The notes beneath the pieces are model-generated. The model ran no database searches and had not been told where the DNA came from. It saw only the letters and a program-made list of their open reading frames with translations. A program made the position numbers and the translations under genes. From contig JAZKDE010000017.1 of the NCBI GenBank assembly GCA_040387735.1, positions 1 through 64,000 of the forward strand: 64,000 bases of DNA, given 5' to 3'. Positions within the stretch are counted from its first letter, which is position 1. Each line of letters opens with the position of its first letter. Of the stretch, positions 51,901 to 60,390 are shown piece after piece. The stretch is from Arcicella sp040387735. GTDB lineage: Bacteria > Bacteroidota > Bacteroidia > Cytophagales > Spirosomataceae.

Positions 51901-52395
51901 GGACAAGTATCAGAATCAGACGTATTGTTGGCTTCGGCTTCCGATGCTGTGATTGTAGCATTCCAAGTTCGTCCAAGTGTAAACGCTCGTCGTTTGGCAG
52001 AAAACGAACAAATCGAAATCCGTACTTATTCAATCATCTATCAAGCAATTGATGATGTACGTGATGCAATGGAAGGCTTATTAGCACCGAAATTTGAAGA
52101 AGTAATCACTGCCAATATCGAAGTACGTGATGTATTCAAAATCTCAAAAGTGGGTACTGTTGCAGGTTCTTACGTATTAGATGGAACGGTGAAACGTTCT
52201 AACAAAATCCGTATTATCCGTGACTTCGTAGTTGTTCATGAAGGAGAAATCTCTGCTCTAAAACGTTTCAAAGACGATGTTGCCGAAGTTAAATTTGGCT
52301 ATGAGTGTGGACTTTCTATCAAGAATTTCAATGACTTAGAAGTTAGTGATATTATTGAATGTTACGAAATGAAAGAGGTAAAACGAACACTGTAA
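48952..52395 (+). CDS. infB: Translation initiation factor IF-2
   Basis: 1147 residues from MAEDKMMRLSLVAKQINVG; an upstream in-frame extension runs through the inverted repeat and is rejected. The first IF2N domain is followed by a Val/Pro/Glu/Lys-rich stretch (about 100-260), Asn/Gln-rich repeats (about 261-330) and further Asn-rich basic linkers, then a second IF2N-like domain and the G domain: G1 GHVDHGKTS (from residue 655), G3 DTPGHEAF, and G4 as SKID (S756) where NKID is usual. Domains 2-4 bind initiator tRNA. The Ser at the G4 Asn position is worth checking against related species. Confidence 0.96.
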   Translation: MAEDKMMRLSLVAKQINVGTSTIVQYLSVKGHKVENNPNAKLNFEQLKLVAKEFGADSLLKESTQSAPKVAEEEVFVPIRRQDEDYLPLYSREAGKSQPVTPTAVEVPKIEEKVVIEPEKIVAKADIQLKVIGKVELDAKGNVIPPKPVVAPVVVETKPEPKIEEVKPVVVEVEKPKVEEKIEVIKPVVVVEVEKPKALEPEKAVEAPKQIVEPKQEIVEKPVVATPVAQKPVIESTPIVEIAEPKVVVETKVEQPKPQQNNQNSQNRPQGAGNNNQNQQNRPQGGGNNNQNQQNRPQGGGGNNNQNQQNKPQGGGNNNPNPQNKPQSGFNSPYNQGGGHISNQPAKVVPTTPTDNKPQKLGRNDAIPDDTSSVELIEAKGEQLRGLKVLGKIELPVETGRGGNRNNNNNNNNKKKRKRIDKPGGAKVTETEIRNEKGAPRPKKDGAPVDPNAPKRPVTTTGTGTPTTGQGGNNNNNHNRTGNSPNYKGNRNNNNNTNTNPGAKPVPKGEVTEKQIQDQIKATMARLQGQSNKSNFGAKERREKRKFRADRNEQRQLAEDEEAKVLKVTEFISASELASLMDVSVNEIISSCMSLGMFVSINQRLEADVIALITEEFGFEVQFVSAEEEIESAIPEEIDAPEDLIARAPIVTIMGHVDHGKTSLLDYIRRAKVAAGEAGGITQHIGAYSVKQDDGRSITFLDTPGHEAFTAMRARGAKVTDVAIIVIAADDAVMPQTEEAINHCMVAGVPIVFAFSKIDKPGANTEKIREQLSIKNILVEEWGGKYQTQELSSKSGMGVNELLEKVLLEAEMLELKANPDKRAVGTVVEASLDKGRGYVANILVQAGTLKVGDMMLAGAHYGRVKAMFDYRGNKLIVAGPSTPVQVLGLAGAPAAGDKLSVMENERDAREIANKREQILREQSLRTRKHITLEEIGRRKAIGAFKELNVIVKGDVDGSVEALSDSLLKLSTEEVQVRIIHKGVGQVSESDVLLASASDAVIVAFQVRPSVNARRLAENEQIEIRTYSIIYQAIDDVRDAMEGLLAPKFEEVITANIEVRDVFKISKVGTVAGSYVLDGTVKRSNKIRIIRDFVVVHEGEISALKRFKDDVAEVKFGYECGLSIKNFNDLEVSDIIECYEMKEVKRTL
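49731..49935 (+). repeat. In-frame repeats of 42-45 bp encoding Asn/Gln/Gly-rich linker of IF-2
   Basis: Five degenerate units of the type NNNQNQQNRPQGGG, each about 14-15 residues, sit inside infB. They are likely to vary in copy number by slippage. The linker is outside the conserved IF-2 core. Confidence 0.85.
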
Positions 52396-52419
52396 GTTTT
52401 ACTAATTAAAGTAGATATT

Positions 52420-52455
52420 AAAAAGGATTTCTGGTTTACTTCAGAAATCCTTTTT
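52420..52455 (+). terminator. Terminator of the rimP-nusA-infB operon
   Basis: A perfect 14-bp stem (52420-52433 with 52442-52455), 8-nt loop, with the T run forming the end of the right arm. It lies 25 bp after the infB stop. Confidence 0.9.
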
Positions 52456-52569
52456 GTTTCTTAAAGGTTTGGTCGCTTAAAAATCTATGATTGTCGGCAG
52501 AAAATTATTTGACGTATGAATCTATTTCTCTGATGCTTATGTTTTCTTAGATTTGTAAAAAATCATGCA

Positions 52570-53595
52570 ATGCCTAAAAACTCTTTCCCAAAATATCAGA
52601 CCATTTTCCTACACCTTGCTTTCTGGGCATTTGTGTTGGCTTTGCCATTTTTGCTAAAATATTCAGCTCCGCCACCAGGTTTGCCTAAAAAAACGGTGGT
52701 TCAGTCATTTACCATGACTGAATTTTTCACCATTTTTGCTCTTATTAATGTGCCTTTTTTTTACGTCAATAGCGAAATCTTAATTCCTAAAGTTTTACAA
52801 AAAAAGGGAATTTGGACATATTTGCTTTCGGCAATTGGTTTAGTACTTGGTGTTTTTCTTTTTCATACCTTAATCAAAGAAATCTTTTTCCCTGGACAAT
52901 ATGTTCCACGCACAGGATTTACCTTTCAACTACTTTTCTTTTTAGCGATTAGTGCTTCTTATCGAATTATCTCGGATAACTTAAAAAAAGAACAGGAACA
53001 AAAAGAACAGGAAACTGAAAAATTAAAGTCAGAATTATCCTTTTTACGTTCGCAGATTAGCCCACATTTCATGTTTAATGTCTTGAACAGTATTGTGTCA
53101 TTATCAAGAAGAAAGCCCGAACGTGTTGAACCCGTAGTAGTTAAGCTTTCAGACTTAATGCGTTATATGCTTTACGAATCTGATGATGCTAAAGTTACGC
53201 TTGAACGTGAATCACAATATTTGCGGGCTTATATTGAACTTCAACAGTTACGTTTTGGCGATGATATTGAGATTAATTTTAGGGTTAATAACCTCAATGG
53301 ACACAAAACGATTGAACCAATGCTTTTGATTCCTTTCGTAGAAAATGCCTTTAAACATGGCGTTGGTTTAATTAAAAACCCTACGATAGATATTGATTTA
53401 CAGACAAAAGATAATCGGCTGATTTTTGAAGTAAGAAATAAGGTAAATCGCCAATTTAAAGAAGAAAAAGATGATGCGTCAGGCATTGGGTTGGCGAATG
53501 TAAAGCGAAGATTGGAATTATTATACCCAGAAAATCATCAATTAATCATTAAAAATGAAGCTGATTTTTATGGGATTTATTTAGAAATTAGTTAG
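52570..53595 (+). CDS. LytS-family membrane sensor histidine kinase
   Basis: 341 residues. Four membrane helices in the first 145 residues, then a coiled linker (KKEQEQKEQETEKLKSELSF). The kinase core follows, with the phospho-acceptor motif FLRSQISPHFMFNVLNSIVSLSR and an ATPase domain (LIPFVENAFKHGV, GIGLANVKRRLELLY). It pairs with the LytTR regulator 128 bp downstream. The signal is unknown. A TAGATTTG -7-like element lies close to the start (52550-52557). Confidence 0.9.
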   Translation: MPKNSFPKYQTIFLHLAFWAFVLALPFLLKYSAPPPGLPKKTVVQSFTMTEFFTIFALINVPFFYVNSEILIPKVLQKKGIWTYLLSAIGLVLGVFLFHTLIKEIFFPGQYVPRTGFTFQLLFFLAISASYRIISDNLKKEQEQKEQETEKLKSELSFLRSQISPHFMFNVLNSIVSLSRRKPERVEPVVVKLSDLMRYMLYESDDAKVTLERESQYLRAYIELQQLRFGDDIEINFRVNNLNGHKTIEPMLLIPFVENAFKHGVGLIKNPTIDIDLQTKDNRLIFEVRNKVNRQFKEEKDDASGIGLANVKRRLELLYPENHQLIIKNEADFYGIYLEIS

Positions 53596-53723
53596 TTATT
53601 GAATCGCTTGATTTTATATTGTGTGGTGAGTTAACAATTAACGTTTAAACTTACAACGCAATAATTTGAAATGTTAAACAGTTTCAAATTTACCAACTCT
53701 TTAAAACTCTCAAAATTAAAAAT

Positions 53724-54437
53724 ATGCTCAACTGTATCGCCGTCGATGACGAAAATCTCGCCCTTGACTTAATTGAAGATAATATTCAAAAAATTCCATT
53801 TTTAAACCTCGTAAAAAGATGCAAAAATGCTTTTGAAGCGATGGAAGTAATTCAAAACCAAGAGATTGACTTGCTTTTTTTGGACATTCAAATGCCTGGA
53901 ATTACGGGTGTACAATTTCTTCAAAGTCTTACAAACAGCCCAATGGTCATTTTTGTAACGGCTTACAAACAGTACGCTTTGGAAGGATTTGAACTAAATG
54001 TTATTGATTATCTTTTAAAACCAATTGACTTTGAAAGGTTCTTGAAGGCGGTCAATAAAGCGTATGAATTGCACGGATTGAAGCAAAAATCTTTAGTAAT
54101 TGAGTCTGTCAATGAGTCAAAACCATCAACGATTTTTGTTAATGCTGATTATTCATTGGTTAAACTAAAAATAGAAGAGATTACTTATATTGAAGGGTTA
54201 AAAGATTACATCAAAATCCACCTTAACTCTTCAACAAAACCCATTGTTACCCGTATGACGATGAAATCTATTGAAGAAAAATTACCCTCTTCGGAGTTTT
54301 TTAGAGTTCATAAATCGTTCATTGTTTCATTGGATAAAATAGAATCTATCCGAAATCTAAAAATCAAAATTGGCAATTCTCAAATACCCGTAAGTGAAAG
54401 TTACTCAGAGGAGTTTTTTAAATTGATTGGACAGTAA
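53724..54437 (+). CDS. LytTR-family response regulator
   Basis: 237 residues. Receiver domain with the phospho-acceptor Asp in LLFLDIQMPGITG (about residue 54) and the usual VTAYKQYALEGF. The C-terminal LytTR DNA-binding domain has LKIEEITYIEGLKDYIKIHL and FFRVHKSFIVSLDKIESI. It is the partner of the LytS kinase upstream. It may control the TonB-receptor gene 162 bp downstream, where an inverted repeat overlaps the promoter. Confidence 0.92.
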   Translation: MLNCIAVDDENLALDLIEDNIQKIPFLNLVKRCKNAFEAMEVIQNQEIDLLFLDIQMPGITGVQFLQSLTNSPMVIFVTAYKQYALEGFELNVIDYLLKPIDFERFLKAVNKAYELHGLKQKSLVIESVNESKPSTIFVNADYSLVKLKIEEITYIEGLKDYIKIHLNSSTKPIVTRMTMKSIEEKLPSSEFFRVHKSFIVSLDKIESIRNLKIKIGNSQIPVSESYSEEFFKLIGQ

Positions 54438-54545
54438 CAAAGTCATTTAACAAATTTTAACGTATCGTCTCCACAATAATTACCCCATATTTGGTGTATT
54501 AGTATATAGAAAACCTTTCTCCCATTCAGTATTACACAAGCAAAT

Positions 54546-54576
54546 GGCAATTTCTGGAAAGATTGCCCTAACTTTG
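54546..54576 (+). promoter_or_regulatory. Promoter with overlapping inverted repeat before the TonB receptor gene
   Basis: TAACTTTG (54569-54576) matches the -7 pattern TAnnTTTG. GGCAAT (54546-54551) and ATTGCC (54562-54567) form an inverted repeat in the spacer region, a possible operator. A -33 box is not clear. Confidence 0.45.
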
Positions 54577-54599
54577 TGTTCTTTTTAAAAAATAAGTAA

Positions 54600-57410
54600 A
54601 TGAAAAAACTTTTTCTATTAACCACCATTCTATTATTCTCATTACGGGGGTTCACGCAGATAACAACTTCTACGGGAATAACCATCAAAGACGAATTTTA
54701 TAATAATCGCCAGTTAGTTGAAATCCTTCAAGATTTAGAAGCTAAAACAGGAGCTAAATTTAAGTACGACCCAACCAAAGTTAAAGGCGTTTATGCCAGC
54801 TACTGGTTTGATAATATGTCATTGGAAATTGGAATGAAAGGACTTTTAAAAGGTTCTGGCTTGAAATTTTACGTTGATGATAATCAAGTGGTCAATATCA
54901 TTCCAAAATCACAGAAAGTTTACGTAAAAAGTAGTTACAATAGTGGTACTTATTACGGTGGTAACACAAGTGATGCCCCAATTATTACCGCTCCGACTAT
55001 TCCTGATGTAAAGACAGGAGAAGTTCTTCAAGTTGAGCGTCCGAAGATAGCGATTGTTAACAATAAACAAACCGTTAAAGCTCCGACAAAATTCAACTTT
55101 ACGTTCACCGGTCGTATTATTGATACTCGTTCTTCAGAACCATTGCCTTTCGTAAATATCACCGTTCGCAGTAACAGAACGGGAACACAGGGTAACGTGG
55201 ATGGATATTTTACCTTATTAAAAGTACCTTCAGATACCACAACGTTGATATTGAGCTATATCGGCTATATTACAACCACCATCAAACTCGTACCTGATGC
55301 CCCAATTAATGGTGTTACGATTGAGATGGAACCTGATAATTCTGAATTGGATGAAGTGGTAGTGAAAGGTGAAAAAACGGAGGTTTTAAAAGCTGCTGAA
55401 ACCATCGGGATGTTCAAAATGACTCCTCGTAATATTGCTAAATTGCCAAATATTGGAGAAAAAGATATTTTTCGTTCTTTTCAATTAATGCCTGGTATCA
55501 GTGCGGCCAATCAATCATCATCGGGCTTATATGTTCGTGGTGGAACGCCTGACCAAAACTTGGTTCTTTACGATGGATTTACGGTTTATTACGTTGACCA
55601 CCTTTACGGATTTTTCTCTGCTTTTAATTCTAACCCAATTAAAGATGTTCAACTTTACAAAGGTGGTTTTGATGCCAAATTTGGGGGGCGTATCTCGTCA
55701 GTTGTGGAAATTACCAGTAAAGATGGTAACAAAAAAGAAAGAAATTTTGGGGGAGATATAACCTTAATGAGTGCTAATATTTGGGCTGAAGGTCCAGTAA
55801 CAAAAGATAAACGCTTGACATTTTCAGTTGCAGGGAGACGCTCATGGGCAGGACCTTTGTACAATAAAATCTTCGATACTTTTAACTCAAACGGTGTAAA
55901 TACGCAAAGTGGAGCAATTGGTTTCCGTCGTCAAACAACGAATGCCCAAACAGCAAGTTCTTATTTTTATGACTTGAACGGTAAATTAACCTTCAAACCT
56001 TCTGAAAACGAAAATATTTCTTTGAGTTTTTATAACGGAGATGATGTTCTGGACAACTCACAAGCGATTAGTTCACCTTTCGGTGGTGGCGGAGGTTTTA
56101 GCAATACTGACCTTTCTAAATGGGGAAATACGGGTTCAAGTTTGAAATGGTCAAAACGTTGGAGCGATAAATTTTACACCAATGCTTTAATCAGTTATTC
56201 AAACTTTTTCAGTAACCGAGACAATACCAATTCTTCTACTTTTATTACTGGAACAGACACTCGTACTGTAAAATTCGGAGCATTAGAATCGAATAATTTG
56301 AATGATTTTTCAGCAAAGTTTGATGTTGAATACAAAACTTCTCCAAAAAATAACGTTCTATTTGGTGTACAAGCCAATAAGCTAAATATTGATTATTCGT
56401 ACAGTCAAAATGATACCCTTGAAATTATTGGGAAACACGATAAAGGAAATATTGTAGCGGCCTATTTACAAGACGAATTCAAAGTGGGAAGTTTAGCCTT
56501 AAAAGGTGGTGTAAGAATGTCATACTTTGATGCTACACAAAAGACCTATTTCGAACCACGTTTATCTGCTTCTTACGCAGTTAATGATCGTCTTAAACTA
56601 AAAGGTGCTTGGGGTATTTATTATCAATTTGCAAAACAAGTTGAACGAGAAGACATCACCAGCGGAAGTCGCAATTTCTGGGTTTTAGCCAATAATTCTT
56701 ACTTACCAGTTACGTCTTCAACCCATTATATTTTTGGATTTAGTTACGAATTAGACGATTATCTTTTTGACGTAGAAGGTTATTACAAAGATATTCAAAA
56801 CGATACTCGTTACACACTTCGTTTTGCCCCACAAATTGGACGTGGTTTATTAGCCAGCGAAACGTTCTTTAACGGTACGGGAAAAGTAAAAGGTATTGAC
56901 TTTTTGGTTCAAAAGAAATTTGGTGATTATACGGGTTGGGTAGGTTATACGCTGGCTCAATCGGATAAAGTGATTACTCAATTTTCGCCTGATCCATTTC
57001 CTTCAAATTTTGACGTAAGACACGAATTCAAATCGGTAAATATTTACAAATTAGGTCGTTGGGATTTAGGAGCTACATGGATTTATGCTTCAGGAAAACC
57101 GTATACGTCAATTGTGGGAGGTTATACCGTGAAATTATTGGATGGCACATTAAAAGATTTCACCGACCCATCAACTACCAACGGAAACCGTTTACCAGAT
57201 TCGCACCGTATGGACGTTTCAGCAACGTATAATTTTGCCCACGGCACAATTGGCCTTTCAATTTATAACCTTTATGGACGTACTAATGTATGGTTTAAGA
57301 AATATCAAACCGTTACTGACCCTACAACCAACGAACGTTATTTATCAATTACTGACGTAAATTATTTAGGTTTCACCCCAAATATTACGTTTACTTATAA
57401 GTTCAAGTAG
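54600..57410 (+). CDS. TonB-dependent outer-membrane receptor with STN domain
   Basis: 936 residues. Signal peptide, then an STN domain (about 25-105: LVEILQDLEAKTGAKFKYDP, then NNQVVNIIP-like end), a carboxypeptidase-regulatory-like domain (about 150-235), a plug (ELDEVVVKGEKTEV; LMPGISAANQSSSGLYVRGG) and a 22-strand barrel ending in FTYKFK. It imports a substrate through the outer membrane using TonB energy. STN domains often signal to FecR-type anti-sigma factors, but none is adjacent. The DUF4249 lipoprotein follows, a frequent pair. Confidence 0.9.
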   Translation: MKKLFLLTTILLFSLRGFTQITTSTGITIKDEFYNNRQLVEILQDLEAKTGAKFKYDPTKVKGVYASYWFDNMSLEIGMKGLLKGSGLKFYVDDNQVVNIIPKSQKVYVKSSYNSGTYYGGNTSDAPIITAPTIPDVKTGEVLQVERPKIAIVNNKQTVKAPTKFNFTFTGRIIDTRSSEPLPFVNITVRSNRTGTQGNVDGYFTLLKVPSDTTTLILSYIGYITTTIKLVPDAPINGVTIEMEPDNSELDEVVVKGEKTEVLKAAETIGMFKMTPRNIAKLPNIGEKDIFRSFQLMPGISAANQSSSGLYVRGGTPDQNLVLYDGFTVYYVDHLYGFFSAFNSNPIKDVQLYKGGFDAKFGGRISSVVEITSKDGNKKERNFGGDITLMSANIWAEGPVTKDKRLTFSVAGRRSWAGPLYNKIFDTFNSNGVNTQSGAIGFRRQTTNAQTASSYFYDLNGKLTFKPSENENISLSFYNGDDVLDNSQAISSPFGGGGGFSNTDLSKWGNTGSSLKWSKRWSDKFYTNALISYSNFFSNRDNTNSSTFITGTDTRTVKFGALESNNLNDFSAKFDVEYKTSPKNNVLFGVQANKLNIDYSYSQNDTLEIIGKHDKGNIVAAYLQDEFKVGSLALKGGVRMSYFDATQKTYFEPRLSASYAVNDRLKLKGAWGIYYQFAKQVEREDITSGSRNFWVLANNSYLPVTSSTHYIFGFSYELDDYLFDVEGYYKDIQNDTRYTLRFAPQIGRGLLASETFFNGTGKVKGIDFLVQKKFGDYTGWVGYTLAQSDKVITQFSPDPFPSNFDVRHEFKSVNIYKLGRWDLGATWIYASGKPYTSIVGGYTVKLLDGTLKDFTDPSTTNGNRLPDSHRMDVSATYNFAHGTIGLSIYNLYGRTNVWFKKYQTVTDPTTNERYLSITDVNYLGFTPNITFTYKFK

Positions 57411-57505
57411 GCAGTTATCAGTTAAAATAAGTCTGGATTAGTTATCATTAGTTCCATGCTAAATAGTAGATTCAGAAACCAACAATAGCTAATTGAAATA
57501 CAATC

Positions 57506-58363
57506 ATGAAATCATATTCAAAATATAAAAGCATTATTGCACTTACTGTTTTTTGTGTAATAACAGGGCTTTTTATCGCTTGCGAAAAAGATGCTAATAC
57601 AATTCCCGGCGGAGCAAAAGCAATCGTTGAAGCATATTTAATTCCTAATCAGCCTATTACATTAAAGGTGAAAAAGGAAATTGCCTACAATGAGGACTTA
57701 ACCAATAAGGAAACTTTCTTGATGGGTTTATCCATCAAAATCACAGGAGATGGACAAACTTATTTGCTAAAGTCTTTTCAGGATACGCTGTATAAATCTG
57801 ACGATAATGTTAGATTAAAAGTAGGTGTAACTTATAATTTATCATTTGATTATAATGGTAAAACGGTTTCAGCCAGTACAATTATTCCAACTAAACCAAC
57901 GGGCTTAGCATCTGATGTTAAATCAATTGTTCGTACCCGACAAGTAATTACAACAACGGGTGGTTTTGGACGAAATCTTGATGAAAACGTTGATGTCAAT
58001 TTATCGTGGACAAACCCAACCAATGATTATCATTTTGTGGTAGCCGATAACATTGAGCCTAAGCCAGATTTAATCGTTACCTTACCAACGACAAGTTCTA
58101 CAACGGTAACTGAATTCAATCGCCGTTTTAGAAGTCAGCCTGTTCAAGGAACTGCGACTCGCTTACGTTCACAGCAATTTCAATATTTCGGAAAATATAA
58201 TATTGTTCTTTTGAAAGTAAATCCAGATTACGCTGCCCTTTACAATACATCAGGAACGACTTCTCAGAATATTAGTACACCACCAACCACTATCACCAAT
58301 GGTCTTGGAGTTTTTACGGGTGTGAATGCTGATACTTTATCATTTTTAGTAAGAGAAAGATAA
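57506..58363 (+). CDS. DUF4249 lipoprotein, partner of TonB receptor
   Basis: 285 residues. Lipoprotein signal with lipobox FIAC (Cys about residue 26), then a beta-rich body opening with AIVEAYLIPNQPITLKVKKE and KVGVTYNLSFDYNGKTVSASTIIP, the pattern of DUF4249. These proteins are encoded next to TonB receptors in Bacteroidota, probably as surface lids or binding subunits. The substrate is unknown. A terminator follows 18 bp after the stop. Confidence 0.85.
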   Translation: MKSYSKYKSIIALTVFCVITGLFIACEKDANTIPGGAKAIVEAYLIPNQPITLKVKKEIAYNEDLTNKETFLMGLSIKITGDGQTYLLKSFQDTLYKSDDNVRLKVGVTYNLSFDYNGKTVSASTIIPTKPTGLASDVKSIVRTRQVITTTGGFGRNLDENVDVNLSWTNPTNDYHFVVADNIEPKPDLIVTLPTTSSTTVTEFNRRFRSQPVQGTATRLRSQQFQYFGKYNIVLLKVNPDYAALYNTSGTTSQNISTPPTTITNGLGVFTGVNADTLSFLVRER

Positions 58364-58380
58364 AAGCAGAAGCAAAAAGT

Positions 58381-58422
58381 AAAAGGAGGGAAAAGAAGAA
58401 GATTCTTTATTTCCCTCCTTTT
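58381..58422 (+). terminator. Terminator after the DUF4249 gene
   Basis: AAAAGGAGGGAA (58381-58392) pairs with TTCCCTCCTTTT (58411-58422), followed by TATTCT. The right-arm word TTCCCTCCTTTT recurs just before the GSCFA start (about 58466). Confidence 0.8.
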
Positions 58423-58482
58423 TATTCTAAACGGATACTACATTGTCCTTTTCTCCATTACAACTTCCCTCCTTTTCTCAAA

Positions 58483-59460
58483 ATGTCCGATTTCAGAACT
58501 ACCTTCTCTATTCCCGAATCAAAGCATAAATTTTCGCTGAATTCGCAAATATTAACGATGGGTTCGTGTTTTGCGGATGTAGTTGGTAATCAACTGAAAT
58601 ACAACAAATTAGATATTATAATCAATCCTTTCGGAACGCTATTCAATCCACTTTCTATCTTTAAAATCCTCTCGCCTACTTACAGTGAAGCGGATGAACG
58701 TCTGTACTTAGAGAATCAAAAATTGTGGTTTCATTATGATTTTCATTCTCAGTTTGTGAGTAATTCAAAGGAGAATTTAAAAGAGCAAATTAATCAAACT
58801 CTTTATGGCATCAACTGTCAACTCCCCACTACTAACTACCTACTCATAACTTTTGGAACTGCCTTTATCTACCGACTTTTAAATCCACAGACGTACATTG
58901 CAAATTGTCATAAAATGCCCAAAAATCTCTTTGAAAAGGATTTATTGAGCGTTAAAGATATTTGTAAATCTTTTGCGATTTTACACAAAGAATTGAAAGA
59001 AGTAAATCCCAATTTGCAGGTGATTTTAACCGTCTCACCCGTAAGACATACGAAAGATGGCGTACCAGAGAATCAAATTTCTAAAGCAATATTACGAGCT
59101 GCTTGCCATTACTTAACGACTGATTATGAAGATGTTGCGTATTTCCCATCTTACGAAATTATGATGGACGACCTCCGTGATTATCGTTTCTATAAAGCAG
59201 ATTTGATTCACCCTAACGAAGTAGCAGAACAATATATCTTTGAAAAATTTACAGAAGCCTATTTTGATGATAATTTGAAAGAGTTCATCAAAGATTGGCA
59301 ATCAATTCAATCATCTTTAAATCACCGTCCTTTCAACGAAAAATCAGAAAGTCATCAGGCCTTTTTGAAGAAATTATTGGGAGATTTGATAAAGATTTCG
59401 GAGAAAGTTGACGTTGAAGAAGAAATATATGCAGTACGGACAGCCCTGTCATTATTTTAA
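58483..59460 (+). CDS. GSCFA family protein
   Basis: 325 residues. The name motif is present as ILTMGSCFADVVG (residues 25-37), followed by NPFGTLFNPLSI and the later segments LITFGTAFIYRLL and DLIHPNEVAEQYIFEKF. The fold belongs to the SGNH-like hydrolase group: Ser in GSCFA, Asp and His in DLIHPN. The activity is unproven; an esterase or acyl-transfer role is inferred. No signal peptide, so cytoplasmic. Stand-alone gene. Confidence 0.88.
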   Translation: MSDFRTTFSIPESKHKFSLNSQILTMGSCFADVVGNQLKYNKLDIIINPFGTLFNPLSIFKILSPTYSEADERLYLENQKLWFHYDFHSQFVSNSKENLKEQINQTLYGINCQLPTTNYLLITFGTAFIYRLLNPQTYIANCHKMPKNLFEKDLLSVKDICKSFAILHKELKEVNPNLQVILTVSPVRHTKDGVPENQISKAILRAACHYLTTDYEDVAYFPSYEIMMDDLRDYRFYKADLIHPNEVAEQYIFEKFTEAYFDDNLKEFIKDWQSIQSSLNHRPFNEKSESHQAFLKKLLGDLIKISEKVDVEEEIYAVRTALSLF

Positions 59461-59643
59461 ACCACGGACAGAAATTTGTCCATTATCGAACGAAACTGTA
59501 TCAAAAACGGACAGTTCCCCCAATTTATCTCGCATTAATCTTCTGGTAATCAAGCATTTAATTTCTTGGCATAATCTTTCCAATAAATTGGAGTAGAACA
59601 TCGTTTCAATTATACAAATCTTGATTACCCAATATAAATAATT

Positions 59644-60306
59644 ATGCTACAACTCAAAAACATTTTCCGTTGGTACAATTCTGGTGCAAATCGTGCTTTT
59701 GTACTTCGTGATATAAACCTTGAAATTAAAAAAGGTGAATTCATTTCCATCATGGGGCCGTCAGGTTCGGGTAAATCTACGCTTCTCCACGTAATGGGTA
59801 TGATGGACGAGCCAAACGAGGGAGAATACCTTTTCTTAGACAGTAACGTGCTTAAAATCAAGGAGAAACAACGAGCAGAATTATACAAAAAACACATTGG
59901 TTTTGTCTTTCAAGCCTATCATTTAATTGATGAATTAACGGTTTATGAAAATATAGAAACTCCTTTACTGTATCACGGAATTGCTTCATCCGAAAGAAAA
60001 GCAATGGTAGCAGATGTCTTGGACAGATTTAATATTGTGGGTAAAAAAGACCTTTTTCCAAATCAACTTTCGGGCGGACAACAACAATTGGTGGGTATTG
60101 CCAGAGCCGTCATTACTAAGCCCGATTTGATTTTGGCGGATGAGCCAACGGGTAATCTGAACTCAAAACAAGGCGAAGAAATCATGGAATTGTTTAAAAC
60201 ATTGAATCAAGAAGGTGTTACGATTGTACAAGTTACCCATTCTGAAAAAAATGCTACTTACGGTAGCAGAGTTATTAATTTATTGGATGGACGGATTGAA
60301 TTCTAA
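59644..60306 (+). CDS. ABC transporter ATP-binding protein, LolD/MacB-like
   Basis: 220 residues with Walker A GPSGSGKST, Q-loop VFQAYHLIDE, signature LSGGQQQ and Walker B LILADEPTGNLNS. The family length and the YLFLDSN-type insert fit the LolD/FtsE/MacB group. These ATPases work with FtsX-like permeases to extract lipoproteins or export peptides. No permease gene is adjacent, so it is an orphan ATPase here. The residues after the signature read QLVGIARA rather than the usual QRVAIARA. Confidence 0.9.
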   Translation: MLQLKNIFRWYNSGANRAFVLRDINLEIKKGEFISIMGPSGSGKSTLLHVMGMMDEPNEGEYLFLDSNVLKIKEKQRAELYKKHIGFVFQAYHLIDELTVYENIETPLLYHGIASSERKAMVADVLDRFNIVGKKDLFPNQLSGGQQQLVGIARAVITKPDLILADEPTGNLNSKQGEEIMELFKTLNQEGVTIVQVTHSEKNATYGSRVINLLDGRIEF

Positions 60307-60390
60307 AACAGCAATGCAACTAATTTAGAGGTAACAGCATCTATCAATTATCTCAATAATTTCATTGAAAACTTAAAACCTTCATAAAAT

